Below, one piece after another: positions 7,716 through 16,992 of a stretch of DNA of 64,000 nucleotides. The translations under genes and the position numbers were made by a program. The notes below the pieces were generated by a model. That model had not been told where the DNA came from. It did not search any database and saw only the letters and a list, made by a program, of their open reading frames with translations. Every line of letters begins with the position of its first letter. Positions within the stretch are counted from its first letter, which is position 1. Origin of the DNA: CALCKU01 sp964607445 (lineage in GTDB: Bacteria; Pseudomonadota; Alphaproteobacteria; Caulobacterales; Maricaulaceae); assembly GCA_964607445.1 (NCBI GenBank), contig CAZSKN010000002.1, positions 129,448 through 193,447 of the forward strand, given 5' to 3'.

Positions 7716-10184
7716 TTAATAACTGTCCTTTTCGGGCAGAAAAATTTCGCGTTTGCCCCCGGGCCCGCTCGGTCCAATCATGCCGTCTTGTTCCATTTTT
7801 TCGATAAGATTGGCCGCACGATTATATCCGATAGAGAGCTTGCGCTGGATATAGCTTGTCGACGCTTTCCGGTCATTGGCTACGATTGCTACGGCCTGAT
7901 CAAATAGCGTATTGCCTTCTGAGCCTCCGCCAGCCAGCGTGGGGTCTTCCGGGCCCTCCTCGCGTTCTGTCGTGATATCTTCAAGATAAGATGGCGTACC
8001 TTGAGCTTTGACAAAGGCGGCGATACGTTCGACCTCGGCATCCGAAACAAAGGGGCCATGCAGGCGACGCGGACGCCCTGTGCCCATAAACAACATATCC
8101 CCGTTCCCCAAAAGCTGTTCAGCTCCGTTTTCATTAATAATGGTACGGCTATCAATAGATGAGCCGACACGGAAGGATACGCGGGTCGGGAAATTTGCTT
8201 TGATCGTACCGGTGATAACATCGGTTGAGGGGCGTTGCGTTGCCATTATCATATGAATACCTGCGGCACGGGCCATTTGTGCCAATCTTTGCACGGAACC
8301 CTCAATTTCTTTACGCGCCACCATCATCAAGTCGGCCATTTCGTCAATAATTACAACAATAAAGGGCATGGGTTCATAATTGAGTTCTTCGGTTTCAAAA
8401 ACAGGATCACCCGTTTCTTTATTATAGCCCGTCATAGTGGTTTTGGTTATGATTTCGCCGCGGGCCTTGGCCTCTGCAACTTTTTCATTATACCCGGCCA
8501 TATTCCTTACGCCCATCTTGGACATTTTACGGTAACGGTCTTCCATTTCTCTTACCGTCCATTTTAACGCTACAACGGCTTTTTTCGGTTCTGTGACCAC
8601 CGGTGCGAGGAGATGGGGAGCATTATCGTAAATCGACAATTCAAGCATTTTCGGATCTATCATGATAAATTTACATTGCTCCGGGGTGAGCTTGTACATC
8701 AGGCTTAAAATCATGGCATTAACCGCCACAGATTTACCCGAACCTGTGGTACCTGCGACCAATAAATGCGGCATTTTTGATAAATCTGCGATAAAGGGGG
8801 ATCCGCCAATATCTTCCCCCATGATAAGCGGGAGTCCGGCTTCGCTGTCTTGGAAATCGCGAGAGGACAGCATGTCTTTTAACCAGACCGTTTCGCGACG
8901 ACGATTGGGGAGTTCTACCCCCATAGCATTGCGACCGGGTACAACGGCAATTCGCGCCGATTGCGCGCTCATATTTCTGGCAATATCATTGGCAAGTCCG
9001 ATAATGCGCTTGGATTTGACTCCGGGGGCAGGTTCAAATTCAAATAATGTCACAACGGGGCCGGGTCGGACCGCGCCCATATCACCTTGAATGCCATATT
9101 CGGCCATGACACGGTGCAAATTTTCAGACGCTCGGCGTAGTGCGCCTTCATCTGTGATCGCCGAACGTGGCGGCGGGGTTTTTAAAAGGTCGAGTGTGGG
9201 CAGTACAAATTCACTGCCTTCGGGGAATTGAAACTCGGGTGTTTTTGCCGCGGAACGTAAGGCCGGTTTCTTTTTAACGCTTGTGCGGGGTTTGCGTGCG
9301 GACTTAGATGTGGGTGGCGGAGCTGAGCGCGTTGTTGAGGCGTCAATGGGGGCATAGGCGGCCGAGGTTCGGATCATATGATCAATGGTTTCGGAATGGC
9401 TACGCCCATTTGTCAGCGAGGTGTTAAGAGAATGGGTGACGTGATCCCGATGCAAATTGGACGCCGAGCCGGATTTCGAGGCAAACCTTTTATGGAATAG
9501 CGTGCTTAGAAGTGCGACTAAACGGTCAATCCAGACCCGTATAGTGGCCCAGACCAAACCGGCCGCGTCCCAAATATCAACTAGGTCACGTCCGACAATG
9601 CCGATAAAGCGCCCTAAACAAAATGCGGCGATGACAAAGGTGAAAATAGCGACAATCAAGCCGGCAATAGGGATATTAAAATGGTCAAGTGCGCCTTTGA
9701 AATTCAGGTAAATACCGTCACCCAGCCAGCCCCCAATACCCGTTGCCATAGGCCAGCTTTGAGGAATTGGAAACGCAGACAGTGTGGCCGTCCCAAAAAT
9801 CACAGCCCCCAATAATAGAGTGGCCCGGCGCCATCTGTCTAGCCGAGTAGATTTGGGTCGGGGTTTGAAAATGCCGCGAATGCCGGTAAATAATGTTAAG
9901 CCCCCTAATAATATGCCGCCCCATCCAATCACTTGCATGATCAAATTAGAGGATCCGGCCCCGATAGGACCCAGAGCGTTTTGTGTTTCGCCGATACCGG
10001 CCGTATCAAATGTCGTGTCAAAGGGATTATAACTCAGCATAGCGATCAGGATGGCCGCACCCAGCCCGCATAAAAACAAAGCCAATATCGCACGTTTCAC
10101 CGCACTACCCGCAGACAGGTTCAACTCATCCATCATATCATTGGCAAGGTGAGTGTCATATTCGACTGCGGCACTGGGTGGCAT
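7716..10184 (-). CDS. ftsK: DNA translocase FtsK
   Basis: 822 residues. The N-terminal membrane part (about 30-190) has four hydrophobic segments, followed by a Ser/Pro/Lys-rich linker (about 235-330). The motor comes next, with Walker A GTTGSGKS at 478-485, Walker B in FIVVIIDEMADLM and the RMATQRPS-type sensor region. The last 65 residues form the gamma winged helix that reads KOPS sequences. The protein anchors at the septum and pumps chromosome termini during division. The ATG at 10184 has AGGAT upstream. It is divergent from dapB. Confidence 0.96.
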   Translation of the reverse strand: MPPSAAVEYDTHLANDMMDELNLSAGSAVKRAILALFLCGLGAAILIAMLSYNPFDTTFDTAGIGETQNALGPIGAGSSNLIMQVIGWGGILLGGLTLFTGIRGIFKPRPKSTRLDRWRRATLLLGAVIFGTATLSAFPIPQSWPMATGIGGWLGDGIYLNFKGALDHFNIPIAGLIVAIFTFVIAAFCLGRFIGIVGRDLVDIWDAAGLVWATIRVWIDRLVALLSTLFHKRFASKSGSASNLHRDHVTHSLNTSLTNGRSHSETIDHMIRTSAAYAPIDASTTRSAPPPTSKSARKPRTSVKKKPALRSAAKTPEFQFPEGSEFVLPTLDLLKTPPPRSAITDEGALRRASENLHRVMAEYGIQGDMGAVRPGPVVTLFEFEPAPGVKSKRIIGLANDIARNMSAQSARIAVVPGRNAMGVELPNRRRETVWLKDMLSSRDFQDSEAGLPLIMGEDIGGSPFIADLSKMPHLLVAGTTGSGKSVAVNAMILSLMYKLTPEQCKFIMIDPKMLELSIYDNAPHLLAPVVTEPKKAVVALKWTVREMEDRYRKMSKMGVRNMAGYNEKVAEAKARGEIITKTTMTGYNKETGDPVFETEELNYEPMPFIVVIIDEMADLMMVARKEIEGSVQRLAQMARAAGIHMIMATQRPSTDVITGTIKANFPTRVSFRVGSSIDSRTIINENGAEQLLGNGDMLFMGTGRPRRLHGPFVSDAEVERIAAFVKAQGTPSYLEDITTEREEGPEDPTLAGGGSEGNTLFDQAVAIVANDRKASTSYIQRKLSIGYNRAANLIEKMEQDGMIGPSGPGGKREIFLPEKDSY

Positions 10185-10368
10185 GAAATTATCCTGAAGT
10201 GTTAAGTTAAGGAAACCTAAATGCAGGGGGTAAACACCGGGTAAATAGAAGGTTAAATTTCTGAAAATCTCCCAAGCTTGATATTGGTGGGTGTTCGGGG
10301 CTATTGGCAGCGTTTATCTCTAGGGTCAGGGAGTAGACGGCTCATGAATTCCCGTTTATGACGCGTCT

Positions 10369-11199
10369 ATGACAGATATGATTGAAATCGGTATATTAGG
10401 CGCCAGCGGGCGCATGGGGCGCGAGGTTCTTAAGGCTTTAGACGCAGAACCACGGGCAAAATTAACAGTGGCTTTGGCGGCTCCGAACGCGGCTGAACTT
10501 GGTCAGGACGTGGGTCAATTGGCAGGGCTGCGGGATATAGGTGTGCGTTTAACATCACAAACCCGAGACGGACTTGAAGCCTGTGACGTCATGATTGATT
10601 TTTCATCTCCACAGGCCGCTATAGATGCGGCTTTGGCTATGCATGAAAGTCGTTGCCATACATTGGTGACGGGCACGACAGGGTTTACGTCTGTCGAAGA
10701 GCAAGCCCTGATATCGGCTTCCGACAATATTACATTGCTAAAGTCGGGTAATTTCTCTTTGGGTGTAAATATGCTCGAAATTCTGGTTGAACAGGCGACG
10801 CGGGCCTTAAATCAGGACTGGGATGTGGAAATCCTGGACATGCATCATAAACACAAAGTCGATGCGCCGTCCGGCACAGCGCTTATGTTAGGTGATGCGG
10901 CTGCGCGGGGACGGGCTATTGCGCTTGAGGATGCCCGCGTTTTGTCGCGTGAAGGGCGCGGGGATGCGCGACGTGAAGGCCAAATAGGATTTGCCGCCTT
11001 GCGGGGGGGCGGTGTTATCGGATCGCATGAAGTGCGAATCGCGTCTGAACTTGAAATGATTACGCTCTCGCATGATGCGCTGGACCGCTCCGTATTTGCC
11101 AGCGGCGCTGTGGCCGCAGCCCTTTGGGCGGCCGGACAGCCCAAGGGGCTATATGATATGAAAGATGTCTTGGGACTGGGGCGCTCTACCCCCCGCTAA
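10369..11199 (+). CDS. dapB: 4-hydroxy-tetrahydrodipicolinate reductase
   Basis: 276 residues. It reduces 4-hydroxy-tetrahydrodipicolinate with NAD(P)H in the lysine/diaminopimelate pathway. The cofactor motif GASGRMG is at 11-17, and the catalytic and substrate motif HHKHKVDAPSGTA is complete. DapF, which acts later in the same pathway, lies about 41 kb away in the window. It is transcribed away from ftsK from an intergenic region of 184 bp. Confidence 0.96.
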   Translation: MTDMIEIGILGASGRMGREVLKALDAEPRAKLTVALAAPNAAELGQDVGQLAGLRDIGVRLTSQTRDGLEACDVMIDFSSPQAAIDAALAMHESRCHTLVTGTTGFTSVEEQALISASDNITLLKSGNFSLGVNMLEILVEQATRALNQDWDVEILDMHHKHKVDAPSGTALMLGDAAARGRAIALEDARVLSREGRGDARREGQIGFAALRGGGVIGSHEVRIASELEMITLSHDALDRSVFASGAVAAALWAAGQPKGLYDMKDVLGLGRSTPR

Positions 11200-11203
11200 C
11201 ACC

Positions 11204-11662
11204 CTACAGCGTGCCGGTTTCATCCAATGCCGCTCCAGCCTTTTTCGACGTGCGGCGTAAAACAAGATAAAGACACAGCCCGACAGGCCCGAATATAAAT
11301 GTTAATAAAAGGCAGGGGATTAGGATAAAATGAGGAATATGTCTGCGGGCGGCATCGCGGGCTTCCCACGCACCGATAAAGAGGTCAAAAACAAGGTAAT
11401 GCGTCCACCCGACGAGGAGACCCAAATCTGATGCAAAAATTTGACGCACGGCGATAATATTGGAAAACCCTGCGCCTTTAGCCCCGAGCCCGAAAAACAC
11501 CGTTCCTATCAGTCCGGCCATGTACACACAGCCCAAAACCATGGGGTAAGCCCAGGAGTGTACAAGTGTGTGGGTCAACCGCGCTTTGGGGGCAAATACC
11601 AGTAAGGCCCAAGCCGGTAGGACCGAGATATTTACGAGGCTAAAACATACTTCCATCGACAT
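11204..11662 (-). CDS. ABA4-like (DUF4281) membrane protein
   Basis: About 152 residues from the ATG at 11662 (MSMEVCF). The longer frame would run into the upstream gene, so the internal start is preferred. There are four membrane segments. The motif FASDLGLLVGWTHYLVFDLFIGAWEARD matches the family that includes plant ABA4; bacterial members have no settled function. It follows the DUF2147 gene by 17 bp and is probably co-transcribed. Its 3' end is convergent with dapB, 4 bp apart. Confidence 0.8.
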   Translation of the reverse strand: MSMEVCFSLVNISVLPAWALLVFAPKARLTHTLVHSWAYPMVLGCVYMAGLIGTVFFGLGAKGAGFSNIIAVRQIFASDLGLLVGWTHYLVFDLFIGAWEARDAARRHIPHFILIPCLLLTFIFGPVGLCLYLVLRRTSKKAGAALDETGTL

Positions 11663-11679
11663 GATGTTACGCTCGTAAA

Positions 11680-12117
11680 TTATGTGGGCGGTCGTGTCCA
11701 GATTTGCGTTTGGCAAAAGGGGCCGACACACCCTTTCACAGATAATGTCCCGTTCTCTTTTCGTTTGATAGCGGATTTATAGGTTTTTCCATCTTCGGGA
11801 TTATATATTTTCCCCGAGGCCCAACCCGAGGATTTACGTCTAAAACCATAGATCATTTTAAGCCCCGTTAAGGGCTGTTTGGCACGGTCCGGATCGGGAT
11901 TGTTAATATCAAACGGGTTTTCATTACCTGCATATGTGACCCAGACAATATGTCCGCATGGCGCGTTATTCTGGCATGTCGTAATGTCAATTTTCGCGGT
12001 TTTCTCAGCTGTGACCCACAGACCCCAAACATTATGGGGGTCATGGGTCGGGTCTGCCGCAACACTGTTTAACGGTAAGCATAGGCCAGCTAGGCTGATC
12101 AATATGTGTTTTTTCAT
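11680..12117 (-). CDS. Exported DUF2147-family protein
   Basis: 145 residues with a cleavable signal peptide (MKKHILISLAGLCLPLNSVAA). The mature part shows the lipocalin-like DUF2147 pattern: GLWVTAEKTAKIDI, a Cys-containing PCGHIVWV, LTGLKMIYGF, GKIYNPEDGKTYKS and GCVGPFCQTQIW. Family members are periplasmic proteins of unknown role. It lies just after the HerA-like ATPase gene in the same direction. Confidence 0.85.
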   Translation of the reverse strand: MKKHILISLAGLCLPLNSVAADPTHDPHNVWGLWVTAEKTAKIDITTCQNNAPCGHIVWVTYAGNENPFDINNPDPDRAKQPLTGLKMIYGFRRKSSGWASGKIYNPEDGKTYKSAIKRKENGTLSVKGCVGPFCQTQIWTRPPT

Positions 12118-12126
12118 GTCTTAAAG

Positions 12127-13632
12127 TTACCGCCGCATCATAGAGCCGAGTAAGCCGCGCACCAATTTGCGACCTTCTGAGCGCAAGATTTGCCGCCCGA
12201 CCAATTTAGCCTCGTGCAGGACAGATTCGCTGGCTGTTTTGCGGCGGCGGCCAGAGCTGCGGCGGGTAGATGATTTGGGTTTGGCTTTTTCTTTTGCCGT
12301 TAATTTCACCGCCTCGGCCTCTTTCTGGGCTTTTGCCATTTCTGTACGTTTTTTCGTCAGAATTTCATATGCAGATTTACGGTCGACAGGGTCATCATAT
12401 ACACCTGATAAAGGACTGCTGGCTATAACATCAGAGCGTTCACCCTGTGTTGACGGACCCAGACGCGAGACCGGTGGGCGTATTAAGGTTTGTCCGACAA
12501 TTTGCGGGCGTCCTTTGGCATCCAGCACAGAGACAAGGGCTTCACCGACACCGAGTTCGGATATGACGTCTTCGGTTTTGAATTTGGGATTAGGTCGGAA
12601 TGCATCTGCGCTGGACCGGATAGCTTTTTGTTCTTTGGGTGTATAGCCACGCAGCGCATGTTGAATACGATTGCCGACTTGGCCTAAAACATCATCGGGA
12701 ATATCCCCCGGATTTTGTGTCACAAACCAAAGCGAGACACCTTTGGACCGGATAAGCCGGGCGACTTGTGTTATTTTTTCAACAAGGGCTTTCGGGGCTT
12801 CGTCAAACAATAAATGGGCTTCGTCAAAAAAGAATGCCATCACGGGTTTTTCAGGATCACCGACTTCAGGTAATTCTTCAAACAACTCGCTCATTAACCA
12901 GAGCAAAAAGGTTGAATAGAGACGGGGTGTATTAATCAGATCATCAGCCGCTAAAATATTTACAAATCCGCGCCCGTCACTATCGGTTTTCATCAGATCC
13001 GAGAGTTTCAAGGCCGGTTCGCCGAAAAATTCGTCTGCGCCCTCGCGTTCAAGCACAAGCAGATTACGGATAATGGCCCCGACAGACTGGCTGGTAATAT
13101 TACCATATTCCAGAGATAATTCCTTACGTTGTTCACCCACAAAATTAAGCGTAGATTTTAAATCTTTGAGATCAACCAGTGGCCAATCATTATCTTCGGC
13201 CACGTCAAAGGCAATATTCATTATCCCTTCTTGGGCATCGGTCAGACCCATAAGACGCGATAGAAGCATGGGGCCCATTTCTGCAATCGTCGTCCGGATA
13301 GGGTGGCCCTTTTTACCGTGAAGATCCCAGAAAATAGTCGGCAGTGCGGAATAGTCATAATCTGACAATCCAATTTTTTCAGCGCGGCTGACGAGTTTAT
13401 CATGTAATTTATGGCTTTTAGATCCAGATTGCGCAATGCCGGACAAATCCCCTTTCACATCTGCTGCAAAGACGGGAACACCGGCTTTGGCAAACCCTTC
13501 AGAGAGTATTTGCAGGGTTACGGTTTTACCCGTACCCGTGGCGCCGGCAACAAGCCCGTGGCGATTGGCGCGATTGAGCAAAAGCTCCTGAGTTTTATTG
13601 TCCGTATCCTTGCCAATAAATAATGTGTTCAT
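12127..13632 (-). CDS. HerA-type ATPase / helicase (DUF853, YjgR family)
   Basis: 501 residues from the ATG at 13632, which has GGAGAG at correct spacing; the frame is open 81 bp further but without a ribosome site. Walker A is GATGTGKT near the N-terminus and Walker B is PVMAFFFDEAHLLFD. The C-terminal tail is highly basic (Lys/Arg/Ser-rich, about 430-500). Characterised HerA proteins are hexameric DNA pumps, but the YjgR branch has no well-defined role. Cytoplasmic. Confidence 0.88.
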   Translation of the reverse strand: MNTLFIGKDTDNKTQELLLNRANRHGLVAGATGTGKTVTLQILSEGFAKAGVPVFAADVKGDLSGIAQSGSKSHKLHDKLVSRAEKIGLSDYDYSALPTIFWDLHGKKGHPIRTTIAEMGPMLLSRLMGLTDAQEGIMNIAFDVAEDNDWPLVDLKDLKSTLNFVGEQRKELSLEYGNITSQSVGAIIRNLLVLEREGADEFFGEPALKLSDLMKTDSDGRGFVNILAADDLINTPRLYSTFLLWLMSELFEELPEVGDPEKPVMAFFFDEAHLLFDEAPKALVEKITQVARLIRSKGVSLWFVTQNPGDIPDDVLGQVGNRIQHALRGYTPKEQKAIRSSADAFRPNPKFKTEDVISELGVGEALVSVLDAKGRPQIVGQTLIRPPVSRLGPSTQGERSDVIASSPLSGVYDDPVDRKSAYEILTKKRTEMAKAQKEAEAVKLTAKEKAKPKSSTRRSSGRRRKTASESVLHEAKLVGRQILRSEGRKLVRGLLGSMMRR

Positions 13633-13869
13633 TTTTCTCTCCTGCCACGCGTGGGGCTGCTGAAATTTCGGCTCTTGTAAATGAGTGATATAAGCCCAGC
13701 GGCTTATTTGCAATCATCTGACTGTTATCTTTACAGTTGTGTATCTTACAGTCGTGGGCGCGGTAAATCCGCAACGTCTTCGCAAAGCTGGTTCGGAATT
13801 GACCTTTGAGGGTAAATACGTAAAAGATGCCAATTATAATAAACTTAAAGCCTGCTAGGAGTAAGTGAT

Positions 13870-14949
13870 TTGGACAGTACAATGCGCGCCAGCCTTTTGT
13901 TTTTGGCTTTTGTTGCCCTTACCTGGTCTTTGCATCAGACGGCAGAAATCGTGGCGCCTTTTGCGCTCGCTATCTTCATCTGGCTGATTATTGATGCCTT
14001 TGCGCGTTGGCTTGACGGGTTAAGCCCGAAATTACCGTATTGGTTGGCCTTGATTTTCGCGGTTTTATCCGTTGTCGCCGCTTTGATCGGAATTGTGATT
14101 ATTATTGCAGATACGGCGTCCGATGTGTCGCGCCAAGCCCCGCGCTATCAAGCGCGACTGGGCGAAATATTTGCATGGATTGGAGATCTTACCGGACAAA
14201 AGGATGTATCTTTTGCGACGTTGAATGCCCGATTTGGTATTTCGGAAAAGATACAGTCCGGATTGACAGGGTTTGCCAGTTCTATTCAGGGCGTGATATC
14301 CGACTTCTCTCTTATCGCGCTCTATGTGGCGTTTTTGTTTGCGGCGCAATCCAGCTTTCCTAAGAAAATGGATGATCTATTCCCTGACATTAACCGTCGC
14401 GCCCAAGCCGCCAAAGTCGGCGAGCGTATTCGACAGTCTATTGAAAAATATCTCGGCGTTCAGACGATTATCTCGATTATGCAAACCGTTGTCAGCTATA
14501 TCGCTATGTATGCGCTGGGTTTAGATAATGCTTTGTTTTGGGCCTTGGTCATTTTCATTTTAAATTATATTCCGATTATTGGCGGGCTGGCCGCTGTTGT
14601 GCTTCCATGTTTATTTGCATTGGTTGAATTTGATTCCTCGGGACGGATTGCGCTTTTGGCCGGGCTCTTATTTGGCGCCCAATTCATTATTGGAAATACA
14701 ATACAGCCAAAAATGATGGGTGATAGTATGAACCTATCAGCATTAGTCGTGGTGTTATCTTTAACATTGTGGAGTGCGCTTTGGGGCGGTGTCGGCGCTT
14801 TCCTCTCTGCGCCGTTAACCGTGATTATAATGATAATATTGGCGCAATTTCCGACAACGCGCTGGATTGCCGTGCTGTTGTCTGCGGATGGACAACCGGA
14901 CATAGATATTGACGACAAAGCCAAGCAAAAGGCTATGCCGTCTTTGTAG
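13870..14949 (+). CDS. AI-2E family transporter (UPF0118, PerM-like)
   Basis: 359 residues with about seven to eight membrane segments. It has the long central region and the conserved FILNYIPIIGGLAAVVLP and C-terminal GNTIQPKMMG / WGGVGAFLSAPL motifs of the family. The start is a TTG at 13870: TAGGAG lies 8 nt before it, while the next ATG (13882) is 20 nt away from that site. Substrates in this family range from AI-2 to Na+/H+ and small solutes and cannot be told here. Confidence 0.87.
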   Translation: MDSTMRASLLFLAFVALTWSLHQTAEIVAPFALAIFIWLIIDAFARWLDGLSPKLPYWLALIFAVLSVVAALIGIVIIIADTASDVSRQAPRYQARLGEIFAWIGDLTGQKDVSFATLNARFGISEKIQSGLTGFASSIQGVISDFSLIALYVAFLFAAQSSFPKKMDDLFPDINRRAQAAKVGERIRQSIEKYLGVQTIISIMQTVVSYIAMYALGLDNALFWALVIFILNYIPIIGGLAAVVLPCLFALVEFDSSGRIALLAGLLFGAQFIIGNTIQPKMMGDSMNLSALVVVLSLTLWSALWGGVGAFLSAPLTVIIMIILAQFPTTRWIAVLLSADGQPDIDIDDKAKQKAMPSL

Positions 14950-15030
14950 TGTGTGATCTGCCATATGGGTCACAGTACTGTGATGATCAATTTAATGGAT
15001 AAATTATATCTTGCAGTTTAAACCGTCTTT

Positions 15031-15747
15031 ATGAAAAAACTTGCCCTTATCACCCTATTTACAGCCACGCTTTTATCCCCGACCTTATCGGCAGATATTA
15101 TCGAGAGCCAGACCTCATCATTGGCTAGTCCTGATACAGTGGTCGAATTATTTACCTCACAAGGCTGTTCGTCTTGTCCCCCCGCTAATCGCTTCGCCGC
15201 ATCACTGACGGATGATCCGACAAAACTTGTTCTGACCTATGGTGTGACATATTGGGATTATCTGGGGTGGAAGGATACGTTCGGAGATCCTAAATTTACA
15301 CAAAGACAGCGTCAATATGGTAAGGCTTTGGAACTGGCCAATGTGTATACTCCGCAAATTATATTAAACGGGTCCGCCCACAGTCCGCGATATAAGCTAT
15401 CGGATGTCAATTCGTTTCCACTCAAGAGCACGAGACCCAAGGCAAGCCTGTCAAAAACGGATACCGACCTAATTTTTGAAATGCCGCTTAAAAGCAATCC
15501 GGAAAATTACCGCGTTGTTATTGTCAGCTATACGCCCGGTTCTCAGGATGTTGATATCTCGCGCGGTGAAAATGGTGGCAGAACGCTTTCGCTTGCAAAT
15601 GTTGTTACAGATGTCACACCGGTAAAGTCCAAAAACCTCGCGCGCGTGAATACGAATATCGTCCCGCAAGACGGCCAATCCTATGCCGCCCTTGTTCATG
15701 ATGTGAAAACAGCTCAAATTGTAACGGCGGCGGTTTATAAACCTTAA
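15031..15747 (+). CDS. DUF1223 exported thioredoxin-fold protein
   Basis: 238 residues with a signal peptide (MKKLALITLFTATLLSPTLSA). The family motif VVELFTSQGCSSCPPAN carries a CxxC (Cys46, Cys49) in a thioredoxin-like setting. WDYLGWKDTFG and YTPQIILNG follow as expected. The location is periplasmic. The redox partner is unknown. It is followed by a strong stem-loop at 15779-15816. Confidence 0.9.
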   Translation: MKKLALITLFTATLLSPTLSADIIESQTSSLASPDTVVELFTSQGCSSCPPANRFAASLTDDPTKLVLTYGVTYWDYLGWKDTFGDPKFTQRQRQYGKALELANVYTPQIILNGSAHSPRYKLSDVNSFPLKSTRPKASLSKTDTDLIFEMPLKSNPENYRVVIVSYTPGSQDVDISRGENGGRTLSLANVVTDVTPVKSKNLARVNTNIVPQDGQSYAALVHDVKTAQIVTAAVYKP

Positions 15748-15778
15748 TTCCTCACCCGGTTTCGCCCCTTTCCCTATC

Positions 15779-15816
15779 AATGACCTATCGTAATTTATTA
15801 CGATAGGTCATTTTGT
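15779..15816 (+). terminator. Terminator-like perfect stem-loop after the DUF1223 gene
   Basis: A 16-bp perfect stem with a 2-nt TT loop (15779-15812) is followed by TTGTT. It begins 32 bp after the stop of the DUF1223 gene. The stem is AT-rich and unusually long for a terminator, so a role as a protein-binding dyad is also possible. Confidence 0.6.
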
Positions 15817-16027
15817 TCAGATAACATGGGGTGCAATCTGAACACGGGATTATGGGAATAATGTTATATGATGAGGCAAAACATGGAATACGGGGATGGG
15901 AGGGTCCGCGCCTTACCCATCAAATAACATCTTCTTTATGATCGCCCCAAGCGGCAGAAACCGGGCAAGACTGTGTCAAAAGTAAGATTGAATATGAAAA
16001 ATTGGTAAGTGTCATCACCGCGCGGGT

Positions 16028-16057
16028 CTTTAATTAAATTGGCCAATTTAATTAAAG
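16028..16057. promoter_or_regulatory. 30-bp perfect palindrome upstream of DUF2794 gene
   Basis: Fifteen bases (CTTTAATTAAATTGG) are followed immediately by their exact reverse complement, centre between 16042 and 16043. It ends 2 bp before the candidate -35 box, which fits an operator for a dimeric regulator. The regulator is unknown. Confidence 0.6.
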
Positions 16058-16059
16058 GC

Positions 16060-16087
16060 TTGTTTTGAATCTTGTCGCGGTTACACT
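16060..16087 (+). promoter_or_regulatory. Candidate promoter giving a leaderless DUF2794 transcript
   Basis: TTGTTT (16060-16065), 16-bp spacer, TACACT (16082-16087). The ATG of the next gene is 6 nt downstream of the -10 box and has no Shine-Dalgarno sequence, which fits leaderless initiation. A GAATC (GANTC-type) site lies in the spacer. Confidence 0.4.
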
Positions 16088-16093
16088 TTCACA

Positions 16094-16498
16094 ATGAGCT
16101 CTAAAATTATTTCCCTAGTTAATCCAGCATCTAGAGTGAAAGCACAAGAAACGGACACTCTCCCGCGTCGACATTTTGCCGGACAGAGTCACCCCCCATC
16201 ACAAGTCGCCTTTAATCGACAAGAACTGTCCTTGATCTTATCTGTTTACGGGCACATGGTCGCCCAAGGGGATTGGAAAGATTATGCGCTTGACTTTTTA
16301 AAAGATAAAGCCGTGTTTTCCGTATTTCGCAAAGCGTCTGAACATCCACTTTACAGGATAGAAAAAAAACCGGCATTACGCCAAAAACAAGGCCAATTTG
16401 CCGTGGTTGCGCCTGGCGGATTAATCTTGAAACGTGGGCATGATTTGAAAACTGTCTTACGCGTGTTTGATAAAATGCGGTTTCGTGTGACAAAATAA
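16094..16498 (+). CDS. DUF2794 domain protein
   Basis: 134 residues, cytoplasmic, matching the small alphaproteobacterial DUF2794 family: FNRQELSLILSVYGHMVAQGDWKDYALDF, then AVFSVFRKASEHPLYRIEK and a C-terminal LRVFDKMRF. Function is unknown in the family. No Shine-Dalgarno sequence precedes the ATG, and the candidate promoter places the transcript start at or near it. A near-perfect dyad sits just upstream. Confidence 0.88.
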   Translation: MSSKIISLVNPASRVKAQETDTLPRRHFAGQSHPPSQVAFNRQELSLILSVYGHMVAQGDWKDYALDFLKDKAVFSVFRKASEHPLYRIEKKPALRQKQGQFAVVAPGGLILKRGHDLKTVLRVFDKMRFRVTK

Positions 16499-16516
16499 AA
16501 CCCCGCCGAAGCGGGG
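16497..16516 (-). terminator. Rho-independent terminator of the minus-strand membrane gene
   Basis: Stem CCCCGC / GCGGGG (16501-16516) with a four-base loop. On the minus strand it is followed by TTTTATTTT. It lies directly between the convergent ends of the DUF2794 gene and the membrane gene and may serve both. Confidence 0.75.
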
Positions 16517-16546
16517 GCTCAATCAAAATGATCGTATATTCCGAGT

Positions 16547-16870
16547 TTAAGCGGTATTTGATTTGAGGAGGCGTTCGCCCAGTGTTCTTACAATAGCCAT
16601 AACAGACGCGGCGCCAAAGACGGCCCCTAAGCTTGTAAGTATAGCTGCGAGATGATTGCCAATACCGACAAACCCGCCGAGACTATTTGCGCCGCCCATC
16701 ATCAAGAAAATGGCCGCAATAATAACGCCTCGCCTGTGATCATGATCCAAGAACCAACCGCTGGCCAGTCCCAAGATAGCTAAGATAGTCGCATCATAGC
16801 CAGTATTAACAAAAGCAAAGAGAATGGCCGCCAGCGCGCTGACAAGCCATATGATTTTAGCAAGTGACAT
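16547..16870 (-). CDS. Small membrane protein of unknown function
   Basis: 107 residues, almost entirely hydrophobic, with three to four membrane segments and a polar DHDHRRG loop near residue 42. GGGGAG lies 7 nt before the ATG. It has its own promoter and terminator, so it is a single-gene transcript. I do not recognise the family. Confidence 0.8.
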   Translation of the reverse strand: MSLAKIIWLVSALAAILFAFVNTGYDATILAILGLASGWFLDHDHRRGVIIAAIFLMMGGANSLGGFVGIGNHLAAILTSLGAVFGAASVMAIVRTLGERLLKSNTA

Positions 16871-16929
16871 AGTTTATCTCCCCTGTGTCGTTGAGGTCTC
16901 ACAGTCTAATGCTGCGTCAACCTGTAGCA

Positions 16930-16958
16930 ATTCTAACGTATAATACATGTTTTAGCAA
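16930..16958 (-). promoter_or_regulatory. Sigma-70-type promoter of the small membrane gene
   Basis: On the minus strand: TTGCTA (16953-16958), 17-bp spacer, TAGAAT (16930-16935), about 60 bp before the ATG at 16870. Confidence 0.55.
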
Positions 16959-16992
16959 GGTAAAATGATGAGCAATTATGGGGCGTATAGCC

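Larger units (their letters stand above)
15748..16093. other. 346-bp gene-free region with two perfect palindromes
   Basis: No coding frame is convincing here. It contains a 34-bp inverted repeat at 15779-15812 (terminator-like) and a 30-bp perfect palindrome at 16028-16057 next to a candidate promoter for the DUF2794 gene. The 215 bp between them match no RNA family I can recognise. Confidence 0.6.

Noticed and set aside
16028..16057. CtrA site inside the TTAATTAA-rich palindrome
   Set aside because: None of the TTAA pairs has the required 7-bp spacing; separations are 0, 10 or 14 bp and more.
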